A stretch of 64,000 bases of DNA from Stentor roeselii (taxonomy: Eukaryota; Ciliophora; Heterotrichea; Heterotrichida; Stentoridae): NCBI GenBank assembly GCA_006503475.1, contig RSEH01000247.1:1-64000 (forward strand), written 5' to 3'. The position numbers were made by a program, and so were the translations under genes. Shown here in pieces: positions 27,911 to 37,189 of this stretch (position 1 is its first letter; each line of letters starts with the position of its first letter). The notes below the pieces were generated by a model. That model searched no databases. It had not been told where the DNA came from and saw nothing but the letters and a program-made list of their open reading frames with translations.

Positions 27911-28711
27911 CTATCTCTGAATAAGTTGTTCAAATGAATAAGCTTCTGAATCTATTTCTTTTAACTCTTGAATGATTTTTTGAAGAATGTCTATTTGGTC
28001 TGCTTTTAAATTAAGAGAAGCTGTTTTTTTGATGAACTCTTTTATAGTGGTTAACTCGATTTCTTGGTAAGGGTCTCTCAGTGAAAGGTCGAAAAGAGAA
28101 GAAGTGTTCAAGTTGGCTTCGTGGATATTTTGGTAGTTTGAATGATAAAGCATGTAAAAGGTCTGTGGCTCTTTCTGGCAGAAGTAAAAGTTTAGAACTA
28201 TTGGGTCGATGTACCTGTTTGCAATGATCTGGTGTAGAAGTTGAGATTCACTGTAAAAAATGAACTGAATGTTTAAATTTGTAGAAGCATTATTCAATGA
28301 TTCTGTTATCTTCGAGAAGTCCATCTCAGAAACGTTGATTCTGTAGATGTCTAAAGAAAATAACTGAATTTCATTTAGTAAACTTATATCATCTTTCACC
28401 TGTTTTACAAAATCAATGTGGTCTACTTGTTTTTTTCCTTGAATTTCTAAAAAAAGCTGAAAAATTCTAGGATATTTTTCCTTTGCTTCATTTTCATCTA
28501 TCCTGCTTTGAAGTTACTGGTCGATGATAAAAGAAAGATTGTTAATTGTCTCATTTTGTCGCAAAATAAGAGATTCTATTAAATTCAGTCCTAAAACTTT
28601 AATATACCCGGAGTTCCCTGGTCCACAGTTCTTTGCTTTATTGAAGCCTTTTTCGACTAGAATTGGATAAGCTTCTTGAGATTTGATACTGCTTACTTTC
28701 ACTTCAGACAT
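27911..28711 (-). CDS. Otubain-fold protein without catalytic residues, one 15-nt intron
   Basis: Removing the 15-nt intron at 28503-28517 gives a continuous 261-residue protein from the ATG at 28711. Residues 28-50 (NCGPGNSGYIKVLGLNLIES) align with the otubain active-site helix GDGNCFYRAxxFSxLE, with Asp replaced by Pro and the catalytic Cys by Ser. Residues 179-193 (TFYMLYHSNYQNIHE) align with VYLLYRPGHYDILY, with the catalytic His replaced by Asn. The protein should therefore bind rather than cut ubiquitin, if it binds it at all. The tail after residue 195 is helical. It is the second of three such genes in this window. Confidence 0.65.
28503..28517 (-). other. 15-nt intron GTAACTTCAAAGCAG
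   Basis: On the minus strand the frame hits one TAA, then stays open in the same frame for 190 codons. The 15 bases from GTAAC to CAG include that stop. Removal joins CA and G to keep the Gln codon (DQ-IDENE). Its length and GTAAC...CAG borders match the Sec62-like gene's first intron. Confidence 0.85.
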
Positions 28712-28760
28712 TTATTAATTCCAAATGTTGAATATATAACTATTAATTTCAAATACAGAA

Positions 28761-29174
28761 ATGGAAATCGAGAATATCGCTGATGATGAGACCTGTATCA
28801 AGAAAAGTAAAGAATTTATTGGGTTTAAATTCAGACCTGTCTTAAGAAGGACCAAATATAGTCAAAAGGATTCCGATGAATGCTTGAAGTTCAAGAAAAG
28901 TCTTTTAAGGAAACCTGTTGTTAATTTTGTTGACTCGGTTTATGTCAGTCGAGATGCGAAGATGAAGAAAAAGTTACTTGTTGTTAAACCTTTTGATAGG
29001 AATCATTTCATTAATGTTCATGGACCTGTTCTTGGAAAAAAAACGAGTTATGAGAAAAGATCGGTTTCTGTTGCTCCTGTTAAAAAGGAAGCTGTGCCCT
29101 CGTTTTTTCGATATGATGACTTGACTTTACCGATTTTGTCTATCAGACATAAAAAGTATAAAAGTAAAGAATAA
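28761..29174 (+). CDS. Small basic protein, unknown
   Basis: The 137-residue product starts with an ATG at 28761, 49 bp from the divergent gene's start. It is Lys/Arg-rich with Val/Phe patches (RKPVVNFVDSVYVSRD, KKLLVVKPFDRNHF). No domain is recognised. The ending YKSKE precedes a TAA. Confidence 0.5.
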   Translation: MEIENIADDETCIKKSKEFIGFKFRPVLRRTKYSQKDSDECLKFKKSLLRKPVVNFVDSVYVSRDAKMKKKLLVVKPFDRNHFINVHGPVLGKKTSYEKRSVSVAPVKKEAVPSFFRYDDLTLPILSIRHKKYKSKE

Positions 29175-29764
29175 TTGTTTATAGATTTTTGTGGGTTTTT
29201 GTGAGAAAGGATTTTATTATATGAGGATTTTTAATTATTCAAGTATTTTATAGAGTGACTTGAAAATATTCATTATTGTTTAAATCTTAGGATTATTTAG
29301 GATTGGGAACCTTTTGTTATATAGTGCTTTGTATCTTTTATTTTTATTTGAAGTATCTCATCCAGTAGTTTAGTTTAAATTCTTATTTGTAGCTTTAAAT
29401 ATTGTCTTATTACTGTTTACAACATATATAATTTACTATATCTAAATGGAATTATGGTATGATATATTTTTTCTAGTAGAGAAAAACTAAATTTTTGATC
29501 GATTAATTGAAGAAAGCAGCTAATCAAACTAATCTTCTTTCCACAAAAAGTTTTGGTTAAAAATCTACTCAGAAAATGTTGCTAAAATTAGAGCACTGTT
29601 TAGGATTATCTAGAATCTTATATCAGTTAATGCCATGATAAATTCGCTAAGATTTTCTTTAATTATTGTTAAATATTTGGTTAATTCTCCACTTTCATAC
29701 AGTAATTCTTGTACCAAATCATAAATTTTATAATACTTAAACAATATTTACTTGTAGAAAGACT
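29175..29764. other. AT-rich spacer, no gene seen
   Basis: No coding frame or repeat can be supported. The right end merges into the decayed copy of the otubain-like gene. Confidence 0.45.
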
Positions 29765-30030
29765 TCTTGATGATTAATTTCTATGAAAAACTTTTTTTTA
29801 TATGATAAACATAAACACTTCAGTAATAAAATTCTCATGTAAAGTTCATACAAAGTTTGATACTGAATATATTTCGAAAGACTTTGATTCAAGTAAGCCT
29901 GCTGTTTACTTAGAAGTTCATGAAGGAAATTCTCTTTTCTGTACCCTCAACAGTTTTCAGACTGCATGTATAATAAAGACTATGATAGTAACCTTCTGAG
30001 ATTTTTCCGTTTACTTTACCAGAAAGAAAG
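29765..30030 (+). pseudogene. Truncated decayed copy of the otubain-like gene at 30422
   Basis: About 265 bp closely match the C-terminal part of the otubain-like domain of the gene at 30422 (around 30835-31105), for example KDFDSS, then VYLEVHEG and FQTAC where the intact gene has FLDCM. The relic has lost the N-terminal half and the Pro-rich tail and shifts frame after LEVHEGNSLF. It is in direct orientation about 1 kb upstream of the intact gene, so a tandem duplication followed by decay is the simplest history. Confidence 0.8.
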
Positions 30031-30130
30031 ATAAATAAGAAGCATAAGCTTAATATAAAATCTATTTAAACTCACTAGTTAACCATAAGGGTTTAAACCT
30101 TGTTGAAAACATCATCTTAAAACATTTAAT

Positions 30131-30370
30131 TCTTAAAAATATAAATCTTATATTCAATCCTTAAACCTAAATAAACTCGTCTAATCAATGCTAATACAAA
30201 TATAATTTCCCGATCACTTCATTTACATATCATTACCTAATATTTTATATTCTTAAATAGTATAAATCTTATATTCAATCCTTAATCCTAAATAAACTCG
30301 TCTAATCAATACAAATAAAAATATCATTTCCCGATCACCTCATTTTCCTATCATAACTAAACCTAATACT
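30131..30370. repeat. Direct repeat of about 121 bp, two copies
   Basis: The segment starting at 30131 recurs at 30251 with small changes. Both copies share ATAAATCTTATATTCAATCC, AAATAAACTCGTCTAATCAA and TTTCCCGATCAC words in the same order. It fills the spacer between the decayed copy and the intact otubain-like gene and reaches its presumed promoter, so it may mark the duplication. Confidence 0.85.
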
Positions 30371-30421
30371 TTAATATACTTAAATAGGACATCTAATTTC
30401 CATATTATAAATATAGACATT

Positions 30422-32587
30422 ATGTCTAACTGGGGTGTTCAATTGTTTGCCAACGATAATCCTGAATTATCTCAAGAATTCCCTGCAAAACTTAGCTGTA
30501 CAGATAAGCATCCTTCTTTTTATGCTATGCTAAGTTATGCGATCTTGGAAGTACTTCTCAGATTCAAAGGATCCAACCATTTGATCAAAAATTTCCAGGA
30601 TGCTTACATCGACGTAATGACAAATATTGGTCAAGTTTTAGAGAATCAAGGAAAACAGATTCCGGACTATAATTTTTTCATTGAGTGGCAAAATTATCTT
30701 GTAAATTCAACTGAGCCAAAAACGACCATTTTTAAACAGCATTTGGCAGGTCTCTATATCAATGATCAATTCAATGAATCATGCAAAAACCACAGCAAGG
30801 CTATAATGATGTACTGCTTTCTGAATAGTTCTTATGAACTTGAATTTTATGAAAATGAATCTTCTCCACCAAATATCGATTATACTTTCAACACCGTGGC
30901 TTCAGTATTAAAGCTCTCATTCAAAGTTCTTACACAGTATGATACTGGATATTATCCGAAAGACTTTGATTCAAGTATGCCTGTTGTTTACTTAGAAGTT
31001 CATGAAGGAAGTTACTCTCTGCTGTACCCTCAACAGTTTTTAGACTGCATGAATAATGAGGAATATGATAGTAACCTTTTGAGGTTCTTCCCGTTTACTT
31101 TACTTGAGGAAAATAATCAGCCAGAGCCACCTGCTGATCTTGTAGATGAACCAGGAAGAAATGATAATCAAGATGATGATATTAATATTGAACCGCAAGG
31201 GGATATAGGGAATGGGCCGATTGATGAGATAATTCCTAATCAAGTTCATGTTGAGGTTAATAATCAAAATGAAGATGAAAATAACAGAGAGAATGGAAAA
31301 AGAGTAAAGACTAGACCACATTACAAGATAAGACTCGATAAAGCCTCTTTAACGTTTCCTGATAAGGTAATACCTCCACCAATAATTGGACTACCACCTG
31401 CTCTAGGAGGCCCACCTGGACTTGGAGGCCCACCTCCTCTTGGAGGCCTACCTGGACTTGGAGGCCCACCTCCTCTTGGAGGTCCACCTGGACTTGGAGG
31501 CCCACCTGCTCTTGGAGGTCCACCTGGACTTGGAGGCCCACCTGCTCTTGGAGGCCCACCTGGACTTGGAGGCCCACCTCCTCTTGGAGGTCCACCTGGA
31601 CTTGGAGGCCCACCTGCTCTTGGAGGCCCACCTGGACTTGGAGGTCCACCTCCTCTTGGAGGCCCACCTGCTCTTTCAGGCCCACCTGGTCTTGGAGGCC
31701 CACCTGGTCTTGGAGGCCCACCTGCTCTTTCAGGCCCACCTGGTCTTGGAGGCCCACCTGCTCTTTCAGGCCCACCTGCTCTTTCAGGCCCACCTGCTCT
31801 TGGAGGCCCACCTGGACTTGGAAGCCCACCTGCTCTTGGAGGCCCACCTGGACTTGGAGGCCCACCTGCTCTTGGAGGCCCACCTGGACTTGGAGGCCCA
31901 CCTGCTCTTGGAGGCCCACCTGGACTTGGAGGCCCACCTGCTCTTGGAGGCCCACCTGGACTTGGAGGCCCACCTGGACTTGGAGGCCCACCTGCTCTTG
32001 CAGGCCCACCTGCTCTTGGAGGCCCACCTGCTCTTGGAGGCCCACCTGGACTTGGCCTTAGTGCACCTGTGGTAACAATTCCTCATCAAGTAAGTGGCGG
32101 TGGAATTGCTCCAGGTTCAACATCAACAGTTCCTCCTGTAGGTCTTTCAGGTCCTCCACCTCTTTCAGGTCCTCCACCTCTTTCAGGTCCTCCAGGTCCT
32201 CCAGGTCTTTCAGGTCCTCCAGGTCTTTCAGGTCCTCCACCTCTTTCAGGTCCTCCAGGTCCTCCAGGTCTTTCAGGTCCTCCAGGTCTTTCAGGTCTTT
32301 CAGGTCCTCCACCTCTTTCAGGTCCTCCAGGTCCTCCAGGTCTTTCAGGTCTTTCAGGTCCTCCACCTCTTTCAGGTCCTCCAGGTCTTTCAGGTCCTCC
32401 AGGTCTTTCAGGTCCTCCACCTCTTTCAGGTCCTCCAGGTCTTTCAGGTCTTTCAGGTCCTCCACCTCTTTCAGGTCCTCCAGGTCCTCCAGGTCTTTCA
32501 GGTCCTCCACCTCTTTCAGGTCCACCATCCTTAGGAACATCTCCGTTATCAGGCCCACCAATCCTACGACATCCTTCAAACCAATAG
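30422..32587 (+). CDS. Inactive otubain-like domain fused to a long Pro-Gly repeat tail
   Basis: The 721-residue product starts with ATG at 30422. Residues 24-48 ([20 protein letters not shown]) parallel the otubain Cys helix, and residues 186-203 ([18 protein letters not shown]) parallel VYLLYRPGHYDILYK; both the catalytic Cys (Pro/Ser here) and His (Ser here) are missing. An acidic linker (residues 235-290) follows, then about 385 residues of Leu-Gly/Ser-Gly-Pro-Pro hexapeptide repeats that resemble SH3/WW/profilin ligands and could form polyproline-II rods. The tail is fully in frame over more than 1.1 kb, which suggests selection. Location and partners are unknown. Confidence 0.7.
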   Translation: MSNWGVQLFANDNPELSQEFPAKLSCTDKHPSFYAMLSYAILEVLLRFKGSNHLIKNFQDAYIDVMTNIGQVLENQGKQIPDYNFFIEWQNYLVNSTEPKTTIFKQHLAGLYINDQFNESCKNHSKAIMMYCFLNSSYELEFYENESSPPNIDYTFNTVASVLKLSFKVLTQYDTGYYPKDFDSSMPVVYLEVHEGSYSLLYPQQFLDCMNNEEYDSNLLRFFPFTLLEENNQPEPPADLVDEPGRNDNQDDDINIEPQGDIGNGPIDEIIPNQVHVEVNNQNEDENNRENGKRVKTRPHYKIRLDKASLTFPDKVIPPPIIGLPPALGGPPGLGGPPPLGGLPGLGGPPPLGGPPGLGGPPALGGPPGLGGPPALGGPPGLGGPPPLGGPPGLGGPPALGGPPGLGGPPPLGGPPALSGPPGLGGPPGLGGPPALSGPPGLGGPPALSGPPALSGPPALGGPPGLGSPPALGGPPGLGGPPALGGPPGLGGPPALGGPPGLGGPPALGGPPGLGGPPGLGGPPALAGPPALGGPPALGGPPGLGLSAPVVTIPHQVSGGGIAPGSTSTVPPVGLSGPPPLSGPPPLSGPPGPPGLSGPPGLSGPPPLSGPPGPPGLSGPPGLSGLSGPPPLSGPPGPPGLSGLSGPPPLSGPPGLSGPPGLSGPPPLSGPPGLSGLSGPPPLSGPPGPPGLSGPPPLSGPPSLGTSPLSGPPILRHPSNQ
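31390..32055 (+). repeat. Hexapeptide-coding repeat block 1 ([12 protein letters not shown])
   Basis: About 37 tandem units of 18 bp based on GGAGGCCCACCTGGACTT and GGAGGCCCACCTGCTCTT, in alternation, with a few TCA (Ser) variants in the middle. Larger 36-bp pairs are visible, so expansion went by multi-unit steps. The repeat leaves long open frames in other frames and on the other strand, which are not genes. Confidence 0.95.
32143..32560 (+). repeat. Hexapeptide-coding repeat block 2 ([12 protein letters not shown])
   Basis: About 25 units of 9-18 bp based on CTTTCAGGTCCTCCACCT and CTTTCAGGTCCTCCAGGT. It encodes nearly the same peptide as block 1 but with Pro codons CCT CCA instead of CCA CCT and Gly GGT instead of GGC, so it arose by a separate expansion. 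An 85-bp non-repeat stretch separates the blocks. Confidence 0.95.
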
Positions 32588-32715
32588 TTAACCTAGTTAA
32601 AATTCAAACAAAATCCATCTCTTCATAAAATTTACCCTCTTCCTCTAAATTCCTCTCAAAAAAAAAAATCCAACAATCCATAAAAATTCAAAAGAATTCA
32701 AATTCAAATTATTAA

Positions 32716-34143
32716 ATGGAATCAAGCGAATCACTTCAAACCGCCTGCAGAACAGGTGACCTTCCTCTATTAAAGCGAATTCTAAGTGAAAGCAGGTCTC
32801 AAATAAACGAAAAAGACCAGAACCTAGGTTGGACCGGTTTATATCGATCAGTGATCTGCGGTCACTACGAAGCAACTGAGTATCTTTTAAAGCAAGGAGC
32901 CGATCCCAACATAAAGACAAGAATGGGCGACACAGCTTTACATCAAGCAACAGACAATAAACAGTACAAATTAGCAGAACTTTTAATTTTATACAATGCT
33001 GACGTGAATTCACAACAAAATGACGGAGAGACACCTTTGCATCTCGCTTGTTTTAAAGGGGATCATGAGATGGTCAATATTTTACTTTTTCATAAAGCTA
33101 ACCCAAACTTGAAAAATTTGACTTTTGGAAAAACTCCTCTTCATTATGCTGTTGATTATTGTTATAATGAAATTATTGCCATGCTTGTTTCTAATAAGGC
33201 TAGTGTTGAAATACCGGATAAACATGGAAAGACTGCTAAGGATATTGCAAGAACTTCAGAGATTTTAGGGTTGCTTGTTGGGGAGGAAAGTGAGAAACAT
33301 TCTATGGGGGCTGTTAGTCCTATTTTGTCGAGAAGTAATTCGGATTTTTCGGTTTATTCTGATTGTAAATCTGTTGAGTTTCAGGTGAAACAGCTAGAAG
33401 ACATCCACAAGAAAATCAGAGAAAAGGTAAGAGCCTCATTCGAGCAAGGTAAAGTTCAAACATTAAGCCGAGATACCAGTTCTCTATTCGAGCCAGACGC
33501 AGAAAAAACAGGTTTCGAGCTTTTTGTAGACAAAAACAAAATAATCTCCTTTGGCGGTACAGAAAGAAATCCAGAACTTCACAATTTTCTTCTGAAATTT
33601 CGACTTGATGAACTTTTCTGCCCTTTAATCTGCGCAGGGTATGATGACTTAGACCAGCTGACCTTCCAGATGACGACATCAATGCCGATTACTGAACAAA
33701 GCCTTAAAGAAATTGGGATTCACAAGCAAGGAATGCGAAAACGTCTTTTGTTAGCTTTGGATTTGCAGTTGAATAAGGAAAATCAGATGCGAAGTCCTAA
33801 AAAAGGATTTAATTGTTGTGCTGTCAGTGTTCCGAATAACTTTTGGCTTGGTAGTCTACCTTCTGTGGACATCTGGCTTGAAAGCCTAAACCTGAAGAGT
33901 TGTTTTAAAAACTTCTGTGAAGCTGGATATGATGATTTAGAAGACATGCTAATGATCATGAACAGCTGCTGGGAAATCACGAATACAGATCTAATAGAAA
34001 TCGGTATAGAAAAACCCGGGTATCGTCATCGTATCCTGGCGAAGTTAAAGGAAGACTGCCTTGGACAGAGCTCAATGAAACGAGAGGTTTTATTTGAAAG
34101 GAACAGCAATATCGTCGCATGTGAGTCTTGCCACATTTTTTAA
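32716..34143 (+). CDS. Ankyrin-repeat protein with two SAM domains and a CaaX-type end
   Basis: The 475-residue product has five ankyrin repeats in residues 1-190 (GDTALHQATDNKQYKLAELL, GETPLHLACFKGDHEMVNIL, GKTPLHYAVDYCYNEIIAML). After a Ser-rich linker come two SAM domains, about 285-352 (FLLKFRLDELFCPLICAGYD ... LKEIGIHKQGMRKRLLLAL) and 375-445 (WLESLNLKSCFKNFCEAGYD ... LIEIGIEKPGYRHRILAKL). The order ANK-SAM-SAM is that of ANKS1/caskin-type scaffolds. The C-terminus CESCHIF ends in C-H-I-F, a possible CaaX box (Phe favours geranylgeranylation) with an upstream Cys for palmitoylation, so membrane tethering is predicted. Confidence 0.85.
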   Translation: MESSESLQTACRTGDLPLLKRILSESRSQINEKDQNLGWTGLYRSVICGHYEATEYLLKQGADPNIKTRMGDTALHQATDNKQYKLAELLILYNADVNSQQNDGETPLHLACFKGDHEMVNILLFHKANPNLKNLTFGKTPLHYAVDYCYNEIIAMLVSNKASVEIPDKHGKTAKDIARTSEILGLLVGEESEKHSMGAVSPILSRSNSDFSVYSDCKSVEFQVKQLEDIHKKIREKVRASFEQGKVQTLSRDTSSLFEPDAEKTGFELFVDKNKIISFGGTERNPELHNFLLKFRLDELFCPLICAGYDDLDQLTFQMTTSMPITEQSLKEIGIHKQGMRKRLLLALDLQLNKENQMRSPKKGFNCCAVSVPNNFWLGSLPSVDIWLESLNLKSCFKNFCEAGYDDLEDMLMIMNSCWEITNTDLIEIGIEKPGYRHRILAKLKEDCLGQSSMKREVLFERNSNIVACESCHIF

Positions 34144-34167
34144 TAATTCAATAATTATTTCCTATAA

Positions 34168-34836
34168 ATGCATCAACAGATCACTGAACAGAGCAAAACA
34201 TTCACTCCTGTATCTTTTTACAATATGGTCATTAAACAGTATAATGACCCTGTTAATGTTCAGAATGGTGTCTTACTTGAAAAAGCTTATCAAAACTCAC
34301 TTTATAGGTTTTGGTTCAATATTCAGAAAACTCATCGAGTCTCTTTAGTTTTGATGTACTTTATGCCTTATCTGAATTTCTTTACGGTTTTTTGTAACTT
34401 GCTCCTGGTTGTTATTCATGAACTCGCTATTATCAAGTTTCATCAGAACAGGTCAAAAGTATTAGACCCACTCGAAAACATGATTTACGACCCAAGTCTT
34501 TGCACCCGTTCAAAATACATATATTATGAAGTCGACCGTTCAGAGCTTTCAGTGTTTAACCTGAGCCAAGAGTCATATACAAAGATCCTAAAGTTAAAAG
34601 AAAACGAGAATTCAAAAATCGTGCGATTCATGGCCTACAACCGAGACTTTCTGGCATGTTATTACTCAGTGCTCGAAAATCGTATACAATGCATCGTGCA
34701 TCTTCTGATATCTTCACTGTTGTTGATGCTAGTTTACTATTTCCTCTACTCCCACAACGGATGTTTTGCATTACTAAGTCCATTCCAATCGATTCAAAAG
34801 TGCATTCTCTCTCCTCCAAACCCAAAACTTCCCTAA
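34168..34836 (+). CDS. Membrane protein with two transmembrane segments, unknown
   Basis: The 222-residue product starts with an ATG preceded by CCTATAA. Residues about 59-88 (SLVLMYFMPYLNFFTVFCNL and onward) and 175-198 (IVHLLISSLLLMLVYYFLYS) are hydrophobic and likely span the membrane, with a charged 85-residue loop between. The second part of the first segment contains HEL. No family is recognised. It is 24 bp after the ANK-SAM gene on the same strand. Confidence 0.6.
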   Translation: MHQQITEQSKTFTPVSFYNMVIKQYNDPVNVQNGVLLEKAYQNSLYRFWFNIQKTHRVSLVLMYFMPYLNFFTVFCNLLLVVIHELAIIKFHQNRSKVLDPLENMIYDPSLCTRSKYIYYEVDRSELSVFNLSQESYTKILKLKENENSKIVRFMAYNRDFLACYYSVLENRIQCIVHLLISSLLLMLVYYFLYSHNGCFALLSPFQSIQKCILSPPNPKLP

Positions 34837-34870
34837 TATATTAACAAACGAACCATAGCCCATCATATAA

Positions 34871-35893
34871 ATGGAGTTCGGATACAACCAAGACGAAGTC
34901 GACGGCTTCAAAACTCTCTTCGACATGTTCGACAAAGACCAATCCGGAACAATCGACGTGTCCGACATGGAGCAAGTGATGGAGCAGCTGGGCAAAGACC
35001 CATCTCGTGCCAGGTCACTTTTAGAAGAAATCGACCCCAACCATGACGGAAAACTTTCATTTAACGAGTTCCTTCGAATGCTTTCTGACCTCGAAAAAGA
35101 ACTTGCAGCTCCTGAAGAAACCTCTGAAGCCGTTCAAGCTGAAAACAAAGTACTTGACTTTCTTCAGTTACTTGAAGAGTACCGACTTAAATGTCAGGCA
35201 GAGGGAAACTACCCTGAGGCAAAAAAGGCTCAATTGAAATATGACGAGTTAAAGAAAAAAGAAACTTTTCGTCAACTTCAACAAACTCGTGAAAGTCAAG
35301 AAAAAGAACTTCAATCTTTAGAAGAAGCTCAAAATACTCAACTTGATGAATTTAATAAGGCTTGGGATAGTTATATGGCGGAATATGAAGCCACTGCTTA
35401 TAAAAGTTTAGAGAAGTTGAAAGAAAAACATATTGCTGAGTACCAGGAAATGATGGAGAAAATCACGGTCGATGCACAGAAAAAAGTGAAACATTCGAAG
35501 GAACTTTTAGAGTTAAGGCAAAAACAACTCACACTTGCTAAGCAGAAGAATTATGAAGAAGCTGAAAAAGTAAAGGCTAAAGCTGATTTATTGGAAAATG
35601 TGGAAAATGAGAAAAATGAAGCGATTGTTAAATCGATTATTGAGAATAAGGAAAAGAAGTTAAGACAACAGCAACAAATGGCACTTTCTGCATTGTTGAA
35701 GAGAATTGAAAGGGATAGGAATGAGCAGATTAAACATCGTGAAGTGGATTCAAATCGACTGATAATGAGAAATAGGAATATCGTGAATGGTCTGATTATC
35801 AAGCAGAACACGGAAGCTAAGAAAACTTTGAAAATGGTCAAAGAAACCCTTGGGGATATTAAAAGGTCGATGAAAAGTGTCTCCAATGCCTGA
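34871..35893 (+). CDS. EF-hand protein with a long coiled-coil tail
   Basis: The 340-residue product has two EF-hands near the N-terminus with complete loops, DKDQSGTIDVSD (21-32) and DPNHDGKLSFNE (55-66), so it should bind calcium. The last residue of the first loop is Asp rather than Glu. From residue 80 the protein is an almost uninterrupted coiled coil (EEYRLKCQAEGNYPEAKKAQ and LAKQKNYEEAEKVKAKADLL repeat the NYxEAxK pattern of ciliary coiled-coil proteins). A cortical or ciliary calcium-responsive fibre protein is plausible. The stop is TGA, with a TAA two codons later. Confidence 0.8.
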   Translation: MEFGYNQDEVDGFKTLFDMFDKDQSGTIDVSDMEQVMEQLGKDPSRARSLLEEIDPNHDGKLSFNEFLRMLSDLEKELAAPEETSEAVQAENKVLDFLQLLEEYRLKCQAEGNYPEAKKAQLKYDELKKKETFRQLQQTRESQEKELQSLEEAQNTQLDEFNKAWDSYMAEYEATAYKSLEKLKEKHIAEYQEMMEKITVDAQKKVKHSKELLELRQKQLTLAKQKNYEEAEKVKAKADLLENVENEKNEAIVKSIIENKEKKLRQQQQMALSALLKRIERDRNEQIKHREVDSNRLIMRNRNIVNGLIIKQNTEAKKTLKMVKETLGDIKRSMKSVSNA

Positions 35894-35914
35894 TTAAGTT
35901 AATTTAACATTAGA

Positions 35915-37075
35915 CTATTTTTTCGGACGGATTTCAATTGAATCGATATCGATTCCTTGTAGTTTCTTCTGTGCTTCCAGGTAGCTTTTCATGTATTTTA
36001 TCTCTTCTTCTAGTTCAGTTATTTCCTTCAACACGTCTTTCGTCACTCTGAAGACTTTTCTTTCTTCAGCTTTTTTCTGCAGATTTTCATTTAAAACAGT
36101 AAGATCCTTCTTCCTCCTCTTTTCAACTTCAATCTTAGAATTAACCATTTCCAGTTCTTTTTTAACACTTTCCTGCTCCTCAGCGATTTTCCTCATTTTT
36201 TCATTTTCTTTCTTCAAATCCTTGATCTGTTCATCTAAACTATTAGGTTCTCTTTCAATTTCTACAATTTTCTCTTCATAGAACTCTTTTTGAGTTTCAA
36301 GTAAACTAGATAACAAACAATTATACTCAAACATGATACTTTCTACTTTTTTTCCATCTTGTACTTCAACGATTTTATCTGAACTGTTAATAAGTCGACT
36401 GATGGAAACTTGTCGTGAATAGTCCCAAGTTGTAGAAGTTTCAACTTCTTGAAAAAAAGTATGACCAGTTGAAGCGAAATGTTGATTTGAATGGGGATTA
36501 CACCCAAGTTCTCCACATATAAGACACATTCTGACATCAGTCTCTTCTCCACATGTATCACATGCGCTGGTATCAGGAGGAGACTGATGATATCGACAGA
36601 CTGGGCAAGTGGCGTCACTCCAAAGTGTCAAACATTTCACGTGGAACTGATGACCACAAAGAAGAGAAATCGTTATTTTGAAGATGTCTTCTAAACAAAT
36701 CGGGCACTTTTGAGGTGGAAGAGGAGATTGGTCTGGCTTTTTAAAGGACCAGCTTTTAAGACTTACTATGTTGCAGGTGTTTAACTCTATCGCGTTGAAG
36801 TGCTTTCCGTTTAACTCGGAGAGGAAGAGGCTTGGATTTGAGATTGGGTCTAAAAGGACGGCACAGTAGTATAATTTACTTGAAGAACCTCGGAGGATAC
36901 GAAGTTCTTCAATTGATGGAAGGAAGGATTGAAGGAAATCGCAGATGTCTTGGATTACTAGAGATGTTGGAATGTCGATTATGCATAAGGAGTGGCTTGG
37001 AGATGAACATACTTCTAACTCACCTTTGTATAACTCGATTGAGGGGTTACCGTACCAGAATTCTAGATCGTCCAT
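35915..37075 (-). CDS. BRAP2/ETP1-like RING E3 ubiquitin ligase
   Basis: The 386-residue product has the four-part layout of BRCA1-associated protein (BRAP, IMP; yeast Etp1). It has an N-terminal RRM-like domain (SLCIIDIPTSLVIQDICDFL ... YYCAVLLDPI), an H2-type RING (CPICLEDI ... CGHQFHVKCLTLW ... CPVC), a UBP-type zinc finger (CDTCGEETDVRMCLICGELG ... HTFFQEV) and a C-terminal coiled coil (about 240-375). Family members bind ubiquitin through the UBP finger and regulate Ras-MAPK or alcohol-stress signalling. It is somewhat shorter than human BRAP (592). It is a cytosolic protein. Confidence 0.9.
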   Translation of the reverse strand: MDDLEFWYGNPSIELYKGELEVCSSPSHSLCIIDIPTSLVIQDICDFLQSFLPSIEELRILRGSSSKLYYCAVLLDPISNPSLFLSELNGKHFNAIELNTCNIVSLKSWSFKKPDQSPLPPQKCPICLEDIFKITISLLCGHQFHVKCLTLWSDATCPVCRYHQSPPDTSACDTCGEETDVRMCLICGELGCNPHSNQHFASTGHTFFQEVETSTTWDYSRQVSISRLINSSDKIVEVQDGKKVESIMFEYNCLLSSLLETQKEFYEEKIVEIEREPNSLDEQIKDLKKENEKMRKIAEEQESVKKELEMVNSKIEVEKRRKKDLTVLNENLQKKAEERKVFRVTKDVLKEITELEEEIKYMKSYLEAQKKLQGIDIDSIEIRPKK

Positions 37076-37189
37076 GGGGATTATAAAGGGTTTTAGATGG
37101 ATTTGGTTAGGGGTTTTTTTAGGTTTGGAAAGTCATAAAAACCCATCCTTCACTAACCTCTCGTTAAATAAATTAAATTATAACCAAAT

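Noticed and set aside
31311-32579. Long open frames on the minus strand and in other plus frames within the Pro-Gly repeats
   Set aside because: They arise because the 18-bp repeat has no stop in several frames; their translations are monotonous (QVGLQ, KEVEDL, HLLLEA) and no start or promoter supports them.
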